From: Paracoccaceae bacterium
GTDB lineage: Bacteria > Pseudomonadota > Alphaproteobacteria > Rhodobacterales > Rhodobacteraceae
Direction of reading: 5' to 3'
NCBI GenBank assembly: GCA_020846995.1
Contig: JADLCV010000029.1
Span: 1-56,442 of the forward strand
DNA length: 56,442 nt
Positions 48,317-56,442 of the stretch are shown one piece after another (the stretch's first letter is position 1; the number at the start of each line of letters is the position of its first letter). A program made the position numbers and the translations under genes. The notes below the pieces were generated by a model, which did not search any database, was not told where the DNA came from, and saw only the letters and a program-made list of their open reading frames with translations.

Positions 48317-50593
48317 GTGGGCGTGCAGGAGACGGCGGCCGGGGGGACGTGGGAGCGGCTGGTCCGGCTGCGCCGCCGGCCGCGGGTGCGGGCGGCGGCG
48401 ACGCTCGGCCTCGTCGTCCTCGGCCCGCTCCTCGTCGGGGTGACGCTCCTCGCCCTCGGGCCCCTCAACCAGGGCGGCAGTTCCCCCGTCCTGCGCGTCA
48501 TCCTGCTCGCCGATTTCGTCTACATCCTGATCGTCGCGGCGCTGATCCTGGCCCGCATCCTGCGCATGGTCGCCGACCGCCGGGCGCGCTCGGCCGGCTC
48601 GCGGCTGCACCTGCGGCTGACCGGCGTCTTCGCCGGCATGGCACTCATCCCGGCGGTGCTGGTGGCGGTCTTCGCCGGGCTCACGCTCAACGTCGGGCTC
48701 GAGGGCTGGTTCTCGGACCGCGTGCGGAACGTCGTCGGCGCCTCGCTCGCCGCCGCCCAGGCCTACGAGGAGGAGCACCGCCACGACCTCGTCGCCGACG
48801 CCGAGGCGCTCGCGAACTATCTCGACCTCGCCCGCCAGGCGAGCTTCCTGCTCGACGACGGCACCCTCCGCCAGCTTCTGTCGCAGGGCCAGTCGCAGGT
48901 CCAGCGCGGGCTGAAGGAGGCCTATGTCATCGACGGCGGCGGCCAGATCCGCGCCCGCGGCGAGCGGAGCTATCTGTTCGACTTCGAGGCCCCGGAGGCG
49001 GCGGCGATCGAGCGCGCCCGCGGCGGCGAGACGGTGGTGATCCAGGACTGGGCCGGCAACGAGTTCCGCGCCCTCGTCAACCTCGCGGCCTTCCCCGACC
49101 GCCTTCTCTACGTCACCCGCGCCGTCGATGGCGCCCTGCTCTCGCTTCTCGACGACACGCGGGCGACGGTCGGCCTCTACCAGCAGCTCGAGCGCGACCG
49201 CGGCCGCATCCTCTTCGAGTTCGGCCTTCTCTACATTGGCTTCGCGCTCATCCTCGTGCTGGCCGCGACCTGGCTCGGGCTCTGGTTCGCGGGCCGGCTC
49301 TCGGGCCCCATCGGCGCGCTCGCGGGGGCGGCCGAGCGGGTGGGGACGGGCGATCTCGACGTCCAGCTCGGCGAGGGCGAGGGCGACGACGAGATCGCGA
49401 CCCTCGGGCGCGTCTTCAACCGCATGACCCGCCAGCTCAAGGGCCAGCGCGACGCGCTCGTGGCCGGCAATCGCGCCACCGAGGCGCAGCGGCGGCTCTT
49501 CGATTCGGTCCTCTCCTCGGTCACGGCCGGGGTCATCGGGCTTGACGCCTCGGGCCGGGTCGAGTTCGTCAACCCCTCGGCGGCGCGGCTCATCGACATC
49601 GACCCCGGGCGCGAGCACGGCCGCCCGCTCGCCCTCGTCGTGCCCGAGTTCGCGGGCCTTCTCGAGGCCCTCCGCGAGGGCCCCGGAACCGTCGCCCAGG
49701 AGGAGATCCGGCTGACCCGCCACGGTCGCCAGGAGAGCCTCCTCGTGCGCATGGCCGAGCGGGGCGCGGAGGGGCGCGCGCCCGAAGGCTGCGTCGTCGC
49801 CTTCGACGATGTCACCGAGCTTGTCAGCGCCCAGCGCATGGCGGCCTGGGGCGACGTCGCCCGCCGCATCGCCCACGAGATCAAGAACCCGCTGACCCCG
49901 ATCCAGCTTTCGGCCGAGCGCATCCGCCGCAAGTTCGGCGCCCTCCTCGGCGAGGCAGCGGGCGAGCTCGAGCAGATGACCGACGTCATCGTCCGCCAGA
50001 CCGGCGACCTGCGCCGCATCGTCGACGAGTTCAGCCGCTTTGCCCGCATGCCCGAACCCGACCGGCGCGAGGAGGATCTCGTGCAGCTGGTCCGCGACGC
50101 GGTCGTCCTCCAGGACGGGGCGGTGGCGGGGGCGGCGCTGTCGGCGCGCCTGCCCGAGGGTACGATGACCCTGCGCGTCGATCCCGCGATGATCGGGCAG
50201 GCCCTCACGAACCTCATCAAGAACGCGGGCGAAGCGACGGAATCGCTTGTGGAAAAAGGGGCGCCGGAGGGCTATGCGGCGGAGGTGCGGATCAGCCTTG
50301 CGGCCGAGGGGGGGCAGGCGGTGATCCGGATCGAGGACAACGGCATCGGCCTTCCCGCCGACCGCGCACGCCTGTTCGAGCCCTATGTGACGACGCGCGC
50401 CAAGGGCACGGGCCTCGGCCTGCCGATCGTCCGCAAGATCATCGAGGAGCACGGCGGCACGCTGGCCCTGACCGACGCCCGGCCCTTTGCGCCGGGCGCC
50501 CATGCCGGGGCCCTGGCCGAGATCCGGCTGCCCCTGGAAAACGAGATCCCCGCCCGCGGGCGGCGCGGCGGCGCGCGTGCCGCCGGCCGCTAG
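48317..50593 (+). CDS. ntrY: Nitrogen regulation sensor histidine kinase NtrY
   Basis: NtrY is the membrane sensor of the second nitrogen/redox two-component pair. The 758-residue protein has N-terminal hydrophobic segments (about 27-47, 60-80, 95-117), a periplasmic-sized region, another membrane segment near 300-322, then a HAMP region (RLSGPIGALAGAAERVG), a PAS domain, H-box RIAHEIKNPLTPIQLSAERI with H520, and the ATPase domain with GTGLGLPIVRKI. The start is GTG at 48317; a second in-frame GTG lies six bases later. It follows ntrC by 90 bases. Confidence 0.94.
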   Translation: MGVQETAAGGTWERLVRLRRRPRVRAAATLGLVVLGPLLVGVTLLALGPLNQGGSSPVLRVILLADFVYILIVAALILARILRMVADRRARSAGSRLHLRLTGVFAGMALIPAVLVAVFAGLTLNVGLEGWFSDRVRNVVGASLAAAQAYEEEHRHDLVADAEALANYLDLARQASFLLDDGTLRQLLSQGQSQVQRGLKEAYVIDGGGQIRARGERSYLFDFEAPEAAAIERARGGETVVIQDWAGNEFRALVNLAAFPDRLLYVTRAVDGALLSLLDDTRATVGLYQQLERDRGRILFEFGLLYIGFALILVLAATWLGLWFAGRLSGPIGALAGAAERVGTGDLDVQLGEGEGDDEIATLGRVFNRMTRQLKGQRDALVAGNRATEAQRRLFDSVLSSVTAGVIGLDASGRVEFVNPSAARLIDIDPGREHGRPLALVVPEFAGLLEALREGPGTVAQEEIRLTRHGRQESLLVRMAERGAEGRAPEGCVVAFDDVTELVSAQRMAAWGDVARRIAHEIKNPLTPIQLSAERIRRKFGALLGEAAGELEQMTDVIVRQTGDLRRIVDEFSRFARMPEPDRREEDLVQLVRDAVVLQDGAVAGAALSARLPEGTMTLRVDPAMIGQALTNLIKNAGEATESLVEKGAPEGYAAEVRISLAAEGGQAVIRIEDNGIGLPADRARLFEPYVTTRAKGTGLGLPIVRKIIEEHGGTLALTDARPFAPGAHAGALAEIRLPLENEIPARGRRGGARAAGR

Positions 50594-50640
50594 CGCGCCG
50601 CGCGCGCGGGGGGAGTGGGGGGACGAGGAAGCGAGGAGCG

Positions 50641-52017
50641 ATGAGCGACATCCTGATCGTGGACGACGAGAAGGACATCCGCGAACTGATCGCGGACATC
50701 CTGCGCGACGAGGGCTATGCGACGCGGCTGGCCGCCAACTCCGACGACGCCATGGCCGCCGTCGATGCCGAGCCGCCGGCGCTGATGATCCTCGACATCT
50801 GGCTCAAGGACAGCCGCATGGACGGCATCGACATCCTCAAGGCGGTGCGCCGCAACAACCCCGACGTGCCGGTGGTCATCATCTCGGGCCACGGCAACAT
50901 CGAGATCGCGGTCGCGGCGATCAAGCAGGGCGCCTACGACTTCATCGAGAAACCCTTCAACATCGACCAGCTTCTCGTCGTCATCGGCCGGGCGATGGAG
51001 ACCGCGCGGCTCCGGCGCGAGAACCAGTCGCTGCGGCGCCGCGACGCCGGCGCGGCCGACATGATCGGGGTCTCGCCGGGGTTCCGGGCGCTCCGGGTGC
51101 AGCTTGACAAGGTGACGAAGTCGAACGGGCGGGTGATGCTGGCCGGCGCCGCCGGGTCGGGCAAGGAACTCGCCGCCCGCTACATCCACGCCCACGGGCC
51201 GCGCGCCTCGGGGCCCTTCGTCACCGTCGCCTCGGCCGCGATCGAGCCCGAGCGCATGGAGGCCGTGCTCTTCGGCCGCGAGAGCCCGGAGCGGGGGATC
51301 GAGCCCGGGCTTCTCGAGCAGGCCCACGGCGGCGTGATCTACTTCGACGAGGTGGCCGACATGCCGCTCGGCACCCAGTCGAAGATCCTCCGCGTGCTCG
51401 TCGAGCAGCAGTTCGCCCGCGTCGGCGGCACCGCCAAGGTCCGGGTCGACATGCGCGTCATCTCCTCGACGACGCGCGACCTCAAGGCCGAGATCGCCGC
51501 CGGCCGCTTCCGTCAGGAGCTTTTCGACCGCCTCAACGTCGTCCCCGTGGCCGTCCCCGCGCTCGGCGAGCGGCGCGAGGACATCCCCGTCCTTGCCCGC
51601 CACTTCATCGAGCAGTTCAACCGCAGCCAGGGCCTGCCGCTGCGGGCACTCTCGGCCGAGGCCGAGGCCGAACTTCAGACCATGGCCTGGCCCGGCAACG
51701 TCCGCCAGTTGCGCAACGTCATCGAGCGGGCGCTGATCCTCGGCGACGGCACCGGCCCGATCGAACCGCGCGAGGTCCGCGGCGAGACCGAGGGCGCGGG
51801 CGATGCCGGGCGGATCGCGCTGACGGGCGGGCTCGCGACGCTGCCCCTGCGCGAGGCGCGCGAGCTTTTCGAGCGCGAATACCTCCTGACCCAGATCAAC
51901 CGCTTCGGCGGCAACATCAGCCGCACCGCCAACTTCGTCGGCATGGAGCGCTCGGCCCTGCACCGCAAGCTCAAGTCCCTCGGCGTCATGTCGCCGCGGG
52001 GCGCCGAGAGTCTCTGA
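50641..52017 (+). CDS. ntrX: Nitrogen regulation response regulator NtrX
   Basis: NtrX is the partner regulator of NtrY. The 458-residue protein has the receiver domain with D52 (LMILDIWLKDSRMDG), an AAA+ domain with Walker A GAAGSGKE and Walker B GGVIYFDEVAD, and a C-terminal Fis-type HTH (GGNISRTANFVGMERSALHR). Like NtrC here, it lacks GAFTGA: after VLFGRE the loop reads SPERGIEPG. NtrX proteins of alphaproteobacteria commonly lack this motif. It is likely cotranscribed with ntrY; the next gene trkA follows after a 137-base gap. Confidence 0.94.
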   Translation: MSDILIVDDEKDIRELIADILRDEGYATRLAANSDDAMAAVDAEPPALMILDIWLKDSRMDGIDILKAVRRNNPDVPVVIISGHGNIEIAVAAIKQGAYDFIEKPFNIDQLLVVIGRAMETARLRRENQSLRRRDAGAADMIGVSPGFRALRVQLDKVTKSNGRVMLAGAAGSGKELAARYIHAHGPRASGPFVTVASAAIEPERMEAVLFGRESPERGIEPGLLEQAHGGVIYFDEVADMPLGTQSKILRVLVEQQFARVGGTAKVRVDMRVISSTTRDLKAEIAAGRFRQELFDRLNVVPVAVPALGERREDIPVLARHFIEQFNRSQGLPLRALSAEAEAELQTMAWPGNVRQLRNVIERALILGDGTGPIEPREVRGETEGAGDAGRIALTGGLATLPLREARELFEREYLLTQINRFGGNISRTANFVGMERSALHRKLKSLGVMSPRGAESL

Positions 52018-52154
52018 GGGCCGGGGCCCCGGGTGCCGCCTCCCCCGGGGGGGGCGCAGGGCGGCGTTGATCGGCGGGCAGCGATCTGCGACAAGCGGCC
52101 CCTGCGGCGGCGCCGGCAGGGCGGGGGCAGGGCAGTCGGGGACGGAACGCGGCC

Positions 52155-53531
52155 ATGAGGATCATCGTCTGCGGGGCAGGCCAGGTCGGCTGGCAGATCG
52201 CCCGCCAGCTTGCGGCCGAGAAGAACGACGTCACCGTCGTCGACAGCAACCCCGACCTCGTCGCCCGGGCGATCGATTCGCTCGACGTCCAGGGGGTGAC
52301 GGGGTTCGCGAGCCATCCCGACGTGCTCGAGCGCGCGGGCGCCCGCGACGCCGACATGATCGTCGCCGCGACCTTCTCCGACGAGGTCAACATGGTCACC
52401 TGCCAGGTGGCCCATTCGGTCTTCGGCATCACCCGCAAGATCGCCCGCATCCGGGCCCAGAACTACCTCGGACCGGCCGCGGCCGACCTCTACCGCCGCG
52501 AGCATCTGCCGATCGACGTCGTCATCAGCCCCGAGCGCGAGGTCGCCGCCGCCGCTGTCGAGCGCCTCGCGGCGCCGACCGCCTTCGAGACGACGAGCTT
52601 CCTCGGCGGGCGGGTCGAGCTTCTCGGGATCGCGCTCGGGGCCGACTGCCCGGTGCTGAACACGCCGCTCCGCCAGCTCACCGACCTCTTCTCGACCCTG
52701 CGCGCGATCGTCACCGGCATCCGCCGCGAGGGGCGGCTGTTTGCGCCCGAGCCCGGCGACCAGCTCTTCGAGGGCGACCAGGTCTATCTCATCGCCGACG
52801 CCGGCGACGTCCACCGCACGCTCGAGATCTTCGGCCGCGCCACCCCCAAGCAGGAGCGGGTGGTGATCGTCGGCGGCGGCAACGTCGGGCTCGCCGTCGC
52901 CCGCGCGCTCGAGGGCCGGGCCGAGCGCGTGCGCGTCAAGGTCATCGAGCGCAACCGCAAGCGGGCCGAGGAGGCGGCCGACGCGCTCGAGCGCACGATC
53001 GTGCTCAACGGCGACGGCATGGAGGCCGAGATCCTCGCCGAGGCCAGCGTCGGCCGCGCCGATGCGCTCCTCGCCGTCACCGACGACGACAAGACGAACC
53101 TCCTCGTCGCGGTCCGGGCCAAGGCGGCGGGCTGCCCGATGGTGATCGCGCTCGTCAACGACCCCTCGCTCGCCTCGCTGACCGCCCCTCTCGGCATCGA
53201 CGCCCACATCAACCCCCGCGCCACCACCGTCTCGTCGATCCTGCGCCACATCCGCCACGGGCGGGTGCGGGCGATCTATGCCATCGGCGACGCCGAGGCC
53301 GAGGTCATCGAGGCCCAGGTCCTGTCGAGTTCGCCCATCGCCGGCCAGTTCATCCGCGACATCGACTTTCCCGAGGGGGTGATGGTCGGCGCCGTGATGC
53401 AGGACAACCGGCTCGTCAAGCCGACCGGGGGGACGCGCATCCGCGAGGGGGACGCCATCGTCCTTTTCGCGCTCGCGGCCGATGTTCCCGAGGTCGAGCG
53501 GCTCCTTCAGGTCGCCGTCGACTACTTCTGA
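52155..53531 (+). CDS. trkA: Trk potassium transport peripheral protein TrkA
   Basis: TrkA is the cytosolic NAD-binding regulator of the Trk potassium uptake system. The 458-residue protein has two tandem RCK units: the first Rossmann start MRIIVCGAGQVGWQIARQLA (1-20), then TrkA-C, and the second around residue 236 with VIVGGGNVGLAVARAL followed by its TrkA-C. The gene sits after ntrX, as in many alphaproteobacteria, and overlaps trkH by one base (TGATGG). Confidence 0.96.
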   Translation: MRIIVCGAGQVGWQIARQLAAEKNDVTVVDSNPDLVARAIDSLDVQGVTGFASHPDVLERAGARDADMIVAATFSDEVNMVTCQVAHSVFGITRKIARIRAQNYLGPAAADLYRREHLPIDVVISPEREVAAAAVERLAAPTAFETTSFLGGRVELLGIALGADCPVLNTPLRQLTDLFSTLRAIVTGIRREGRLFAPEPGDQLFEGDQVYLIADAGDVHRTLEIFGRATPKQERVVIVGGGNVGLAVARALEGRAERVRVKVIERNRKRAEEAADALERTIVLNGDGMEAEILAEASVGRADALLAVTDDDKTNLLVAVRAKAAGCPMVIALVNDPSLASLTAPLGIDAHINPRATTVSSILRHIRHGRVRAIYAIGDAEAEVIEAQVLSSSPIAGQFIRDIDFPEGVMVGAVMQDNRLVKPTGGTRIREGDAIVLFALAADVPEVERLLQVAVDYF

Positions 53532-55126
53532 TGGCCGCCCCCCTGCGCCGCCCCCGCCCGGCCCGCCCACCGCCCGCGGCGGGTGCGATCGGGGCCGGCC
53601 GCGCCGCGGCCTTCCGGCTGGCCCATCTGCCGATGCCGGTCCTCCTTCTCGGGCTCGCGGCAGTGGCGATGCTCGTGCCGGCGACCCATGCCGCGGCGGT
53701 CGGCGCGCCGCGGCTTGCGCAGGCGTTCCTGCTTCCGGCCCTCCTCACCCTCGTGGTGACGGTTCTACTCGCGCTCGCCACCGCCGGCCACCGGCCGCGC
53801 GATGCGATCCGCGCCGACCTCGCCACCATGGCCGGCGCCTTCGCGGCCCTGCCGGTCGTCTTCACGCTTCCCTTCCGCGCCGCCGTGCCCGACACGACCT
53901 GGTTCAACGCCTGGTTCGAGATGGTGTCGAGCTTCACGACGACCGGCGCCTCGCTCTACGAGGCGCCCGGGCGGCTGCCCGCGACCGTGCACCTCTGGCG
54001 GGCGGTCGTCGGCTGGCTCGGCGGGCTCTACGTCCTCGTCGCCGCCGCCGCCGTGCTCGCGCCCATGAACCTCGGGGGCTACGAGGTCCTCGCCGGCGGG
54101 GCCGGGGCCGGCGGCACGGGAAGCCACGCCCCGGGTGTCGGAGCCGAGGAGCGGGCCCGCCGCCTTCTCCGCGCGACCGCCGCGGTGGCGCCGGCCTATG
54201 CCCTCGTCACCGGGCTCCTGTGGTTCCTCCTCGTGCTGGCGGGCGAGCGCAGCCTCGTTGCCGCCTGCCATGCCATGGCCACGCTCTCGACCTCGGGCAT
54301 CTCGCCCGTCCGCGGGATGGAGGGGTCCTCGGCGGGGCTCGCGGGCGAGATGCTCGTCTTCGTCTTCCTCGTCTTCGCCCTCTCGCGCCGCCTCCTGCCC
54401 GGGGCGCCGCGGCCGGCGCTGCGCCAGGGCCTTGCCCGTGACCCCGAGATTCGCCTCGCCATCCTCCTCGTCCTCGCCGTTGCCGCCGTCCTCTTCCTGC
54501 GCCATTTTGTCGCCACCCTCGACGACGACGGCCCCCGCAGCCTCGCCGAGGCCGCCGGCGCCGTCTGGGGGGGGCTCTTCACGGCCCTGTCGTTCCTGAG
54601 CACGACGGGCTTCGTCTCGGCCGACTGGGCGGCGGCGCGGACCTGGTCGGACCTGCCGACGCCGGGGCTGATCCTGCTCGGGCTCGCGCTCGTCGGCGGC
54701 GGCGTCGCGACCACGGCCGGGGGGGTCAAGCTCCTGCGCGTGCATGCGCTCCTGCGGCAGGGCAAGCGCGAACTCGAGCGCATCGTCATCCCCTCCTCGC
54801 TCGGCAGCGGCGGCCCCGAGGCGCGGCGGCTGCGCCGCGAGGGGGCCGAGTTCGCCTGGCTCTTCTTCATGCTGGTGGCCTGCGCCGTCGCCGTCGTGAC
54901 GGCCGCGCTCGCCCTGGCCGGCCATCCCTTCGAGACGGCGCTGGTCTTCACCTACGCCGCCCTCGCCACCACCGGCCCGCTCGTCCATGTCGCCGCCGAC
55001 GTGCCGGCGTCCTGGGCCAGTCTCGATCTCGCCTCGCGCGCGATCCTCGCCGCGGCGATGATCGTCGGCCGGCTCGAGACGCTGGCCGTCATCGCCCTCC
55101 TCGCCCCGCGCGCCTGGCGCGACTGA
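53531..55126 (+). CDS. trkH: Trk potassium uptake protein TrkH
   Basis: TrkH is the potassium-conducting membrane subunit. The 531-residue protein has about ten hydrophobic segments and four pore-loop regions each with the selectivity glycine or a related residue: SSFTTTGASLYEA, ATLSTSGISPV, SFLSTTGFVSADW and ALATTGPLVH. The segment GRLETLAVIALL near the C-terminus is conserved. The N-terminal 35 residues are Pro/Ala-rich. It is directly coupled to trkA by overlap. Confidence 0.94.
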   Translation: MAAPLRRPRPARPPPAAGAIGAGRAAAFRLAHLPMPVLLLGLAAVAMLVPATHAAAVGAPRLAQAFLLPALLTLVVTVLLALATAGHRPRDAIRADLATMAGAFAALPVVFTLPFRAAVPDTTWFNAWFEMVSSFTTTGASLYEAPGRLPATVHLWRAVVGWLGGLYVLVAAAAVLAPMNLGGYEVLAGGAGAGGTGSHAPGVGAEERARRLLRATAAVAPAYALVTGLLWFLLVLAGERSLVAACHAMATLSTSGISPVRGMEGSSAGLAGEMLVFVFLVFALSRRLLPGAPRPALRQGLARDPEIRLAILLVLAVAAVLFLRHFVATLDDDGPRSLAEAAGAVWGGLFTALSFLSTTGFVSADWAAARTWSDLPTPGLILLGLALVGGGVATTAGGVKLLRVHALLRQGKRELERIVIPSSLGSGGPEARRLRREGAEFAWLFFMLVACAVAVVTAALALAGHPFETALVFTYAALATTGPLVHVAADVPASWASLDLASRAILAAAMIVGRLETLAVIALLAPRAWRD

Positions 55127-55298
55127 CCGCGGCGCCCGCGCCCCGGGGGGCGGCGGATAACGGGCTGATCATCGGGCTGGAATCTCTCCGTCAGGGGCCC
55201 CATAGTAGGGCCGTCGCGGCGCCCTTGGCGGGGGTGTGGCGGCCGGCCCGCGCCCGGCGGTGCAACGAAGCAGGAACGACAACAGGGACAGACGAGCC

Positions 55299-55532
55299 AT
55301 GGCTGCCGACAAGCAGAACCTGCAGGACGCCTTCCTGAACCACGTCCGCAAGGGCAAGGTCGCGGTGACGATCTTTCTCATCAACGGCGTCAAGCTCCAG
55401 GGCGTGATCACCTGGTTCGACAACTTCTGCGTGCTCCTGCGCCGGGACGGCCAGTCGCAGCTCGTCTACAAGCATGCGATCTCGACCATCATGCCCGGCC
55501 AGCCCATCAACCTCTACGAGGCCGACGACTGA
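55299..55532 (+). CDS. hfq: RNA chaperone Hfq
   Basis: Hfq binds small RNAs and mRNAs and promotes their pairing. The 77-residue protein has the Sm1 motif [20 protein letters not shown] and the Sm2 part with YKHAISTI, and starts [19 protein letters not shown], as usual in Rhodobacteraceae. The ATG at 55299 follows GGGACAGACG, a weak ribosome site. The 172-base gap before it has CATAGT (55201-55206) as a possible -10 but no convincing -35. It lies two or three bases before the likely start of hflX. Confidence 0.96.
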   Translation: MAADKQNLQDAFLNHVRKGKVAVTIFLINGVKLQGVITWFDNFCVLLRRDGQSQLVYKHAISTIMPGQPINLYEADD

Positions 55533-56442
55533 GCGATTCGGACGCCACGGGCGAGGCGGCTGCCGCCGGCCGGCCCGAGGGGCCGACGCGGGCCTATGTC
55601 CTCCACCCCGAGCGCACCTCGGACCGCGCCCGCCGGCCGGCCGGAGAGGCGCTCGCCGAGGCGGTGGCGCTTGCTGCCGCGCTGCCCGGGATCGCGGTCG
55701 CGGGGTCCGAGATCGTGCGCCTGCCGCGCGCCCATGCCGGCATGCTCTTCGGCTCGGGCAAGCTCGCCGAGCTCAAGGCCCGCTTCGAGGGCCTGGGCGT
55801 CGGCCTCGTCCTCGTCGACGGCCCCGTCTCGCCCGTCCAGCAGCGCAACCTCGAGCGCGAGTGGAAGGTCAAGCTCCTCGACCGCACCGGGCTCATCCTC
55901 GAGATCTTCGCCGACCGCGCCCGCACCCGCGAGGGCGTCCTCCAGGTCGAGCTTGCCGCCTTCACCTACCAGCGCAGCCGCCTCGTGCGGGCCTGGACCC
56001 ATCTCGAGCGCCAGCGGGGCGGCATGGGCTTTCTCGGCGGCCCGGGCGAGACCCAGCTTGAATCCGACCGCCGGGCGCTCGACGAGGCGATCCTGCGCCT
56101 GCGCCGCCAGCTCGAGCGCGTCGTCACGACGCGCGAGCTGCACCGCGCCGCCCGCGCCCGCCTGCCCTGGCCGGTGGTGGCGCTCGTCGGCTACACCAAC
56201 GCCGGCAAGTCGACGCTCTTCAACCGCCTGACCGGGGCCGAGGTCCTCGTCCGCGACATGCTCTTCGCGACCCTCGACCCGACCATGCGCGCGGTCAACC
56301 TGCCAGGCGGCCAGCGCGTCATCCTGTCGGACACGGTCGGCTTCATCTCGGCCCTGCCGACGCAGCTTGTCGCGGCCTTCCGCGCCACGCTCGAGGAGGT
56401 GACGGCGGCCGACCTCATCCTCCACGTCCGCGACATCGCCCA
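55529..56442 (+). CDS. hflX: GTPase HflX, 5' part (continues beyond the window)
   Basis: HflX is a ribosome-associated GTPase; 304 residues are present and the frame stays open to the end. Seen are [14 protein letters not shown] at the start, the nucleotide-binding-region HflX motifs [35 protein letters not shown] and [12 protein letters not shown], the P-loop GYTNAGKST and DTVGFI. No ATG, GTG or TTG precedes the conserved region in this frame. The only candidate near hfq is a CTG at 55529 overlapping the hfq stop (CTGA), which I use as a tentative start. This is a real oddity or a sequence error. Pairing with hfq is standard. Confidence 0.9.
   Translation, partial: MSDSDATGEAAAAGRPEGPTRAYVLHPERTSDRARRPAGEALAEAVALAAALPGIAVAGSEIVRLPRAHAGMLFGSGKLAELKARFEGLGVGLVLVDGPVSPVQQRNLEREWKVKLLDRTGLILEIFADRARTREGVLQVELAAFTYQRSRLVRAWTHLERQRGGMGFLGGPGETQLESDRRALDEAILRLRRQLERVVTTRELHRAARARLPWPVVALVGYTNAGKSTLFNRLTGAEVLVRDMLFATLDPTMRAVNLPGGQRVILSDTVGFISALPTQLVAAFRATLEEVTAADLILHVRDIA

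Overview
The window is a chromosomal stretch of very GC-rich DNA (well above 70% by eye) from an alphaproteobacterium, most likely order Rhodobacterales. The evidence is gene order and family content: a small lipoprotein of the type found beside glmS-glmU in Rhodobacteraceae, a 14-gene nuo operon interrupted by small accessory genes as in Rhodobacter capsulatus, an NtrC without the sigma-54 contact motif GAFTGA, and the ntrBC-ntrYX-trkAH-hfq-hflX block. I see no rRNA, tRNA, CRISPR array, insertion sequence or prophage. Most of the window is core genome, with a few accessory insertions.

Layout. 186-3007 (minus): a small secreted protein, purB and moaA. 3122-7657: a small lipoprotein, then glmS-glmU (minus) for UDP-GlcNAc synthesis, with a divergent phosphoglycolate-phosphatase-like HAD gene. 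7712-15264 (plus): leucine catabolism from isovaleryl-CoA to acetoacetate (ivd, mccB, mccA, hmgL, liuC), interrupted after ivd by an HTH-AbrB/PIN toxin-antitoxin pair with an AT-rich leader. 15527-34574 (plus): the complete nuoA-N operon for complex I, carrying seven extra genes: a sulfotransferase, a secreted protein with an internal duplication, a membrane-anchored helix-hairpin-helix protein, DUF5337-like and DUF5333-like proteins, a small lipoprotein and a carboxymuconolactone-decarboxylase-fold protein. 34564-37803: birA, coaX and RNase J continue the run. 37781-39322 (minus): an RhlE-type RNA helicase. 39523-43347: a CHAD protein, a cytochrome c lipoprotein, a glycosyltransferase, a small membrane protein, hpt and a RatA/COQ10-like gene. 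43368-45492 (minus): cinA-pgpA-ispDF. 45675-56442 (plus): ntrB-ntrC, ntrY-ntrX, trkA-trkH, hfq and the 5' part of hflX, which runs off the window.

How the genes work together. Leucine breakdown feeds acetyl-CoA and acetoacetate into respiration, and the adjacent nuo operon encodes the NADH dehydrogenase. MCC alpha carries biotin and birA, just after nuoN, encodes the ligase that attaches it. The regulatory block pairs nitrogen sensing (NtrBC, NtrYX) with potassium uptake (TrkAH) and post-transcriptional control (Hfq, HflX). Many genes overlap by 1-4 bases (ATGA, GTGA, TGATG), implying translational coupling, and GTG or TTG starts are common.

Points most worth a second look are the toxin-antitoxin insertion, the accessory set inside nuo with its two HhH modules and internally duplicated exported protein, a recurring promoter form (TTGC/TTCC, 17-18 bp, TAG-type -10) including two predicted leaderless transcripts, a short low-GC3 tract inside glmU, the lack of GAFTGA in both NtrC and NtrX, the absence of dusB before ntrB, and hflX lacking any standard start codon. 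I did not find a clearly undescribed multi-gene system; the nuo accessory set is the closest candidate for unexplained biology.
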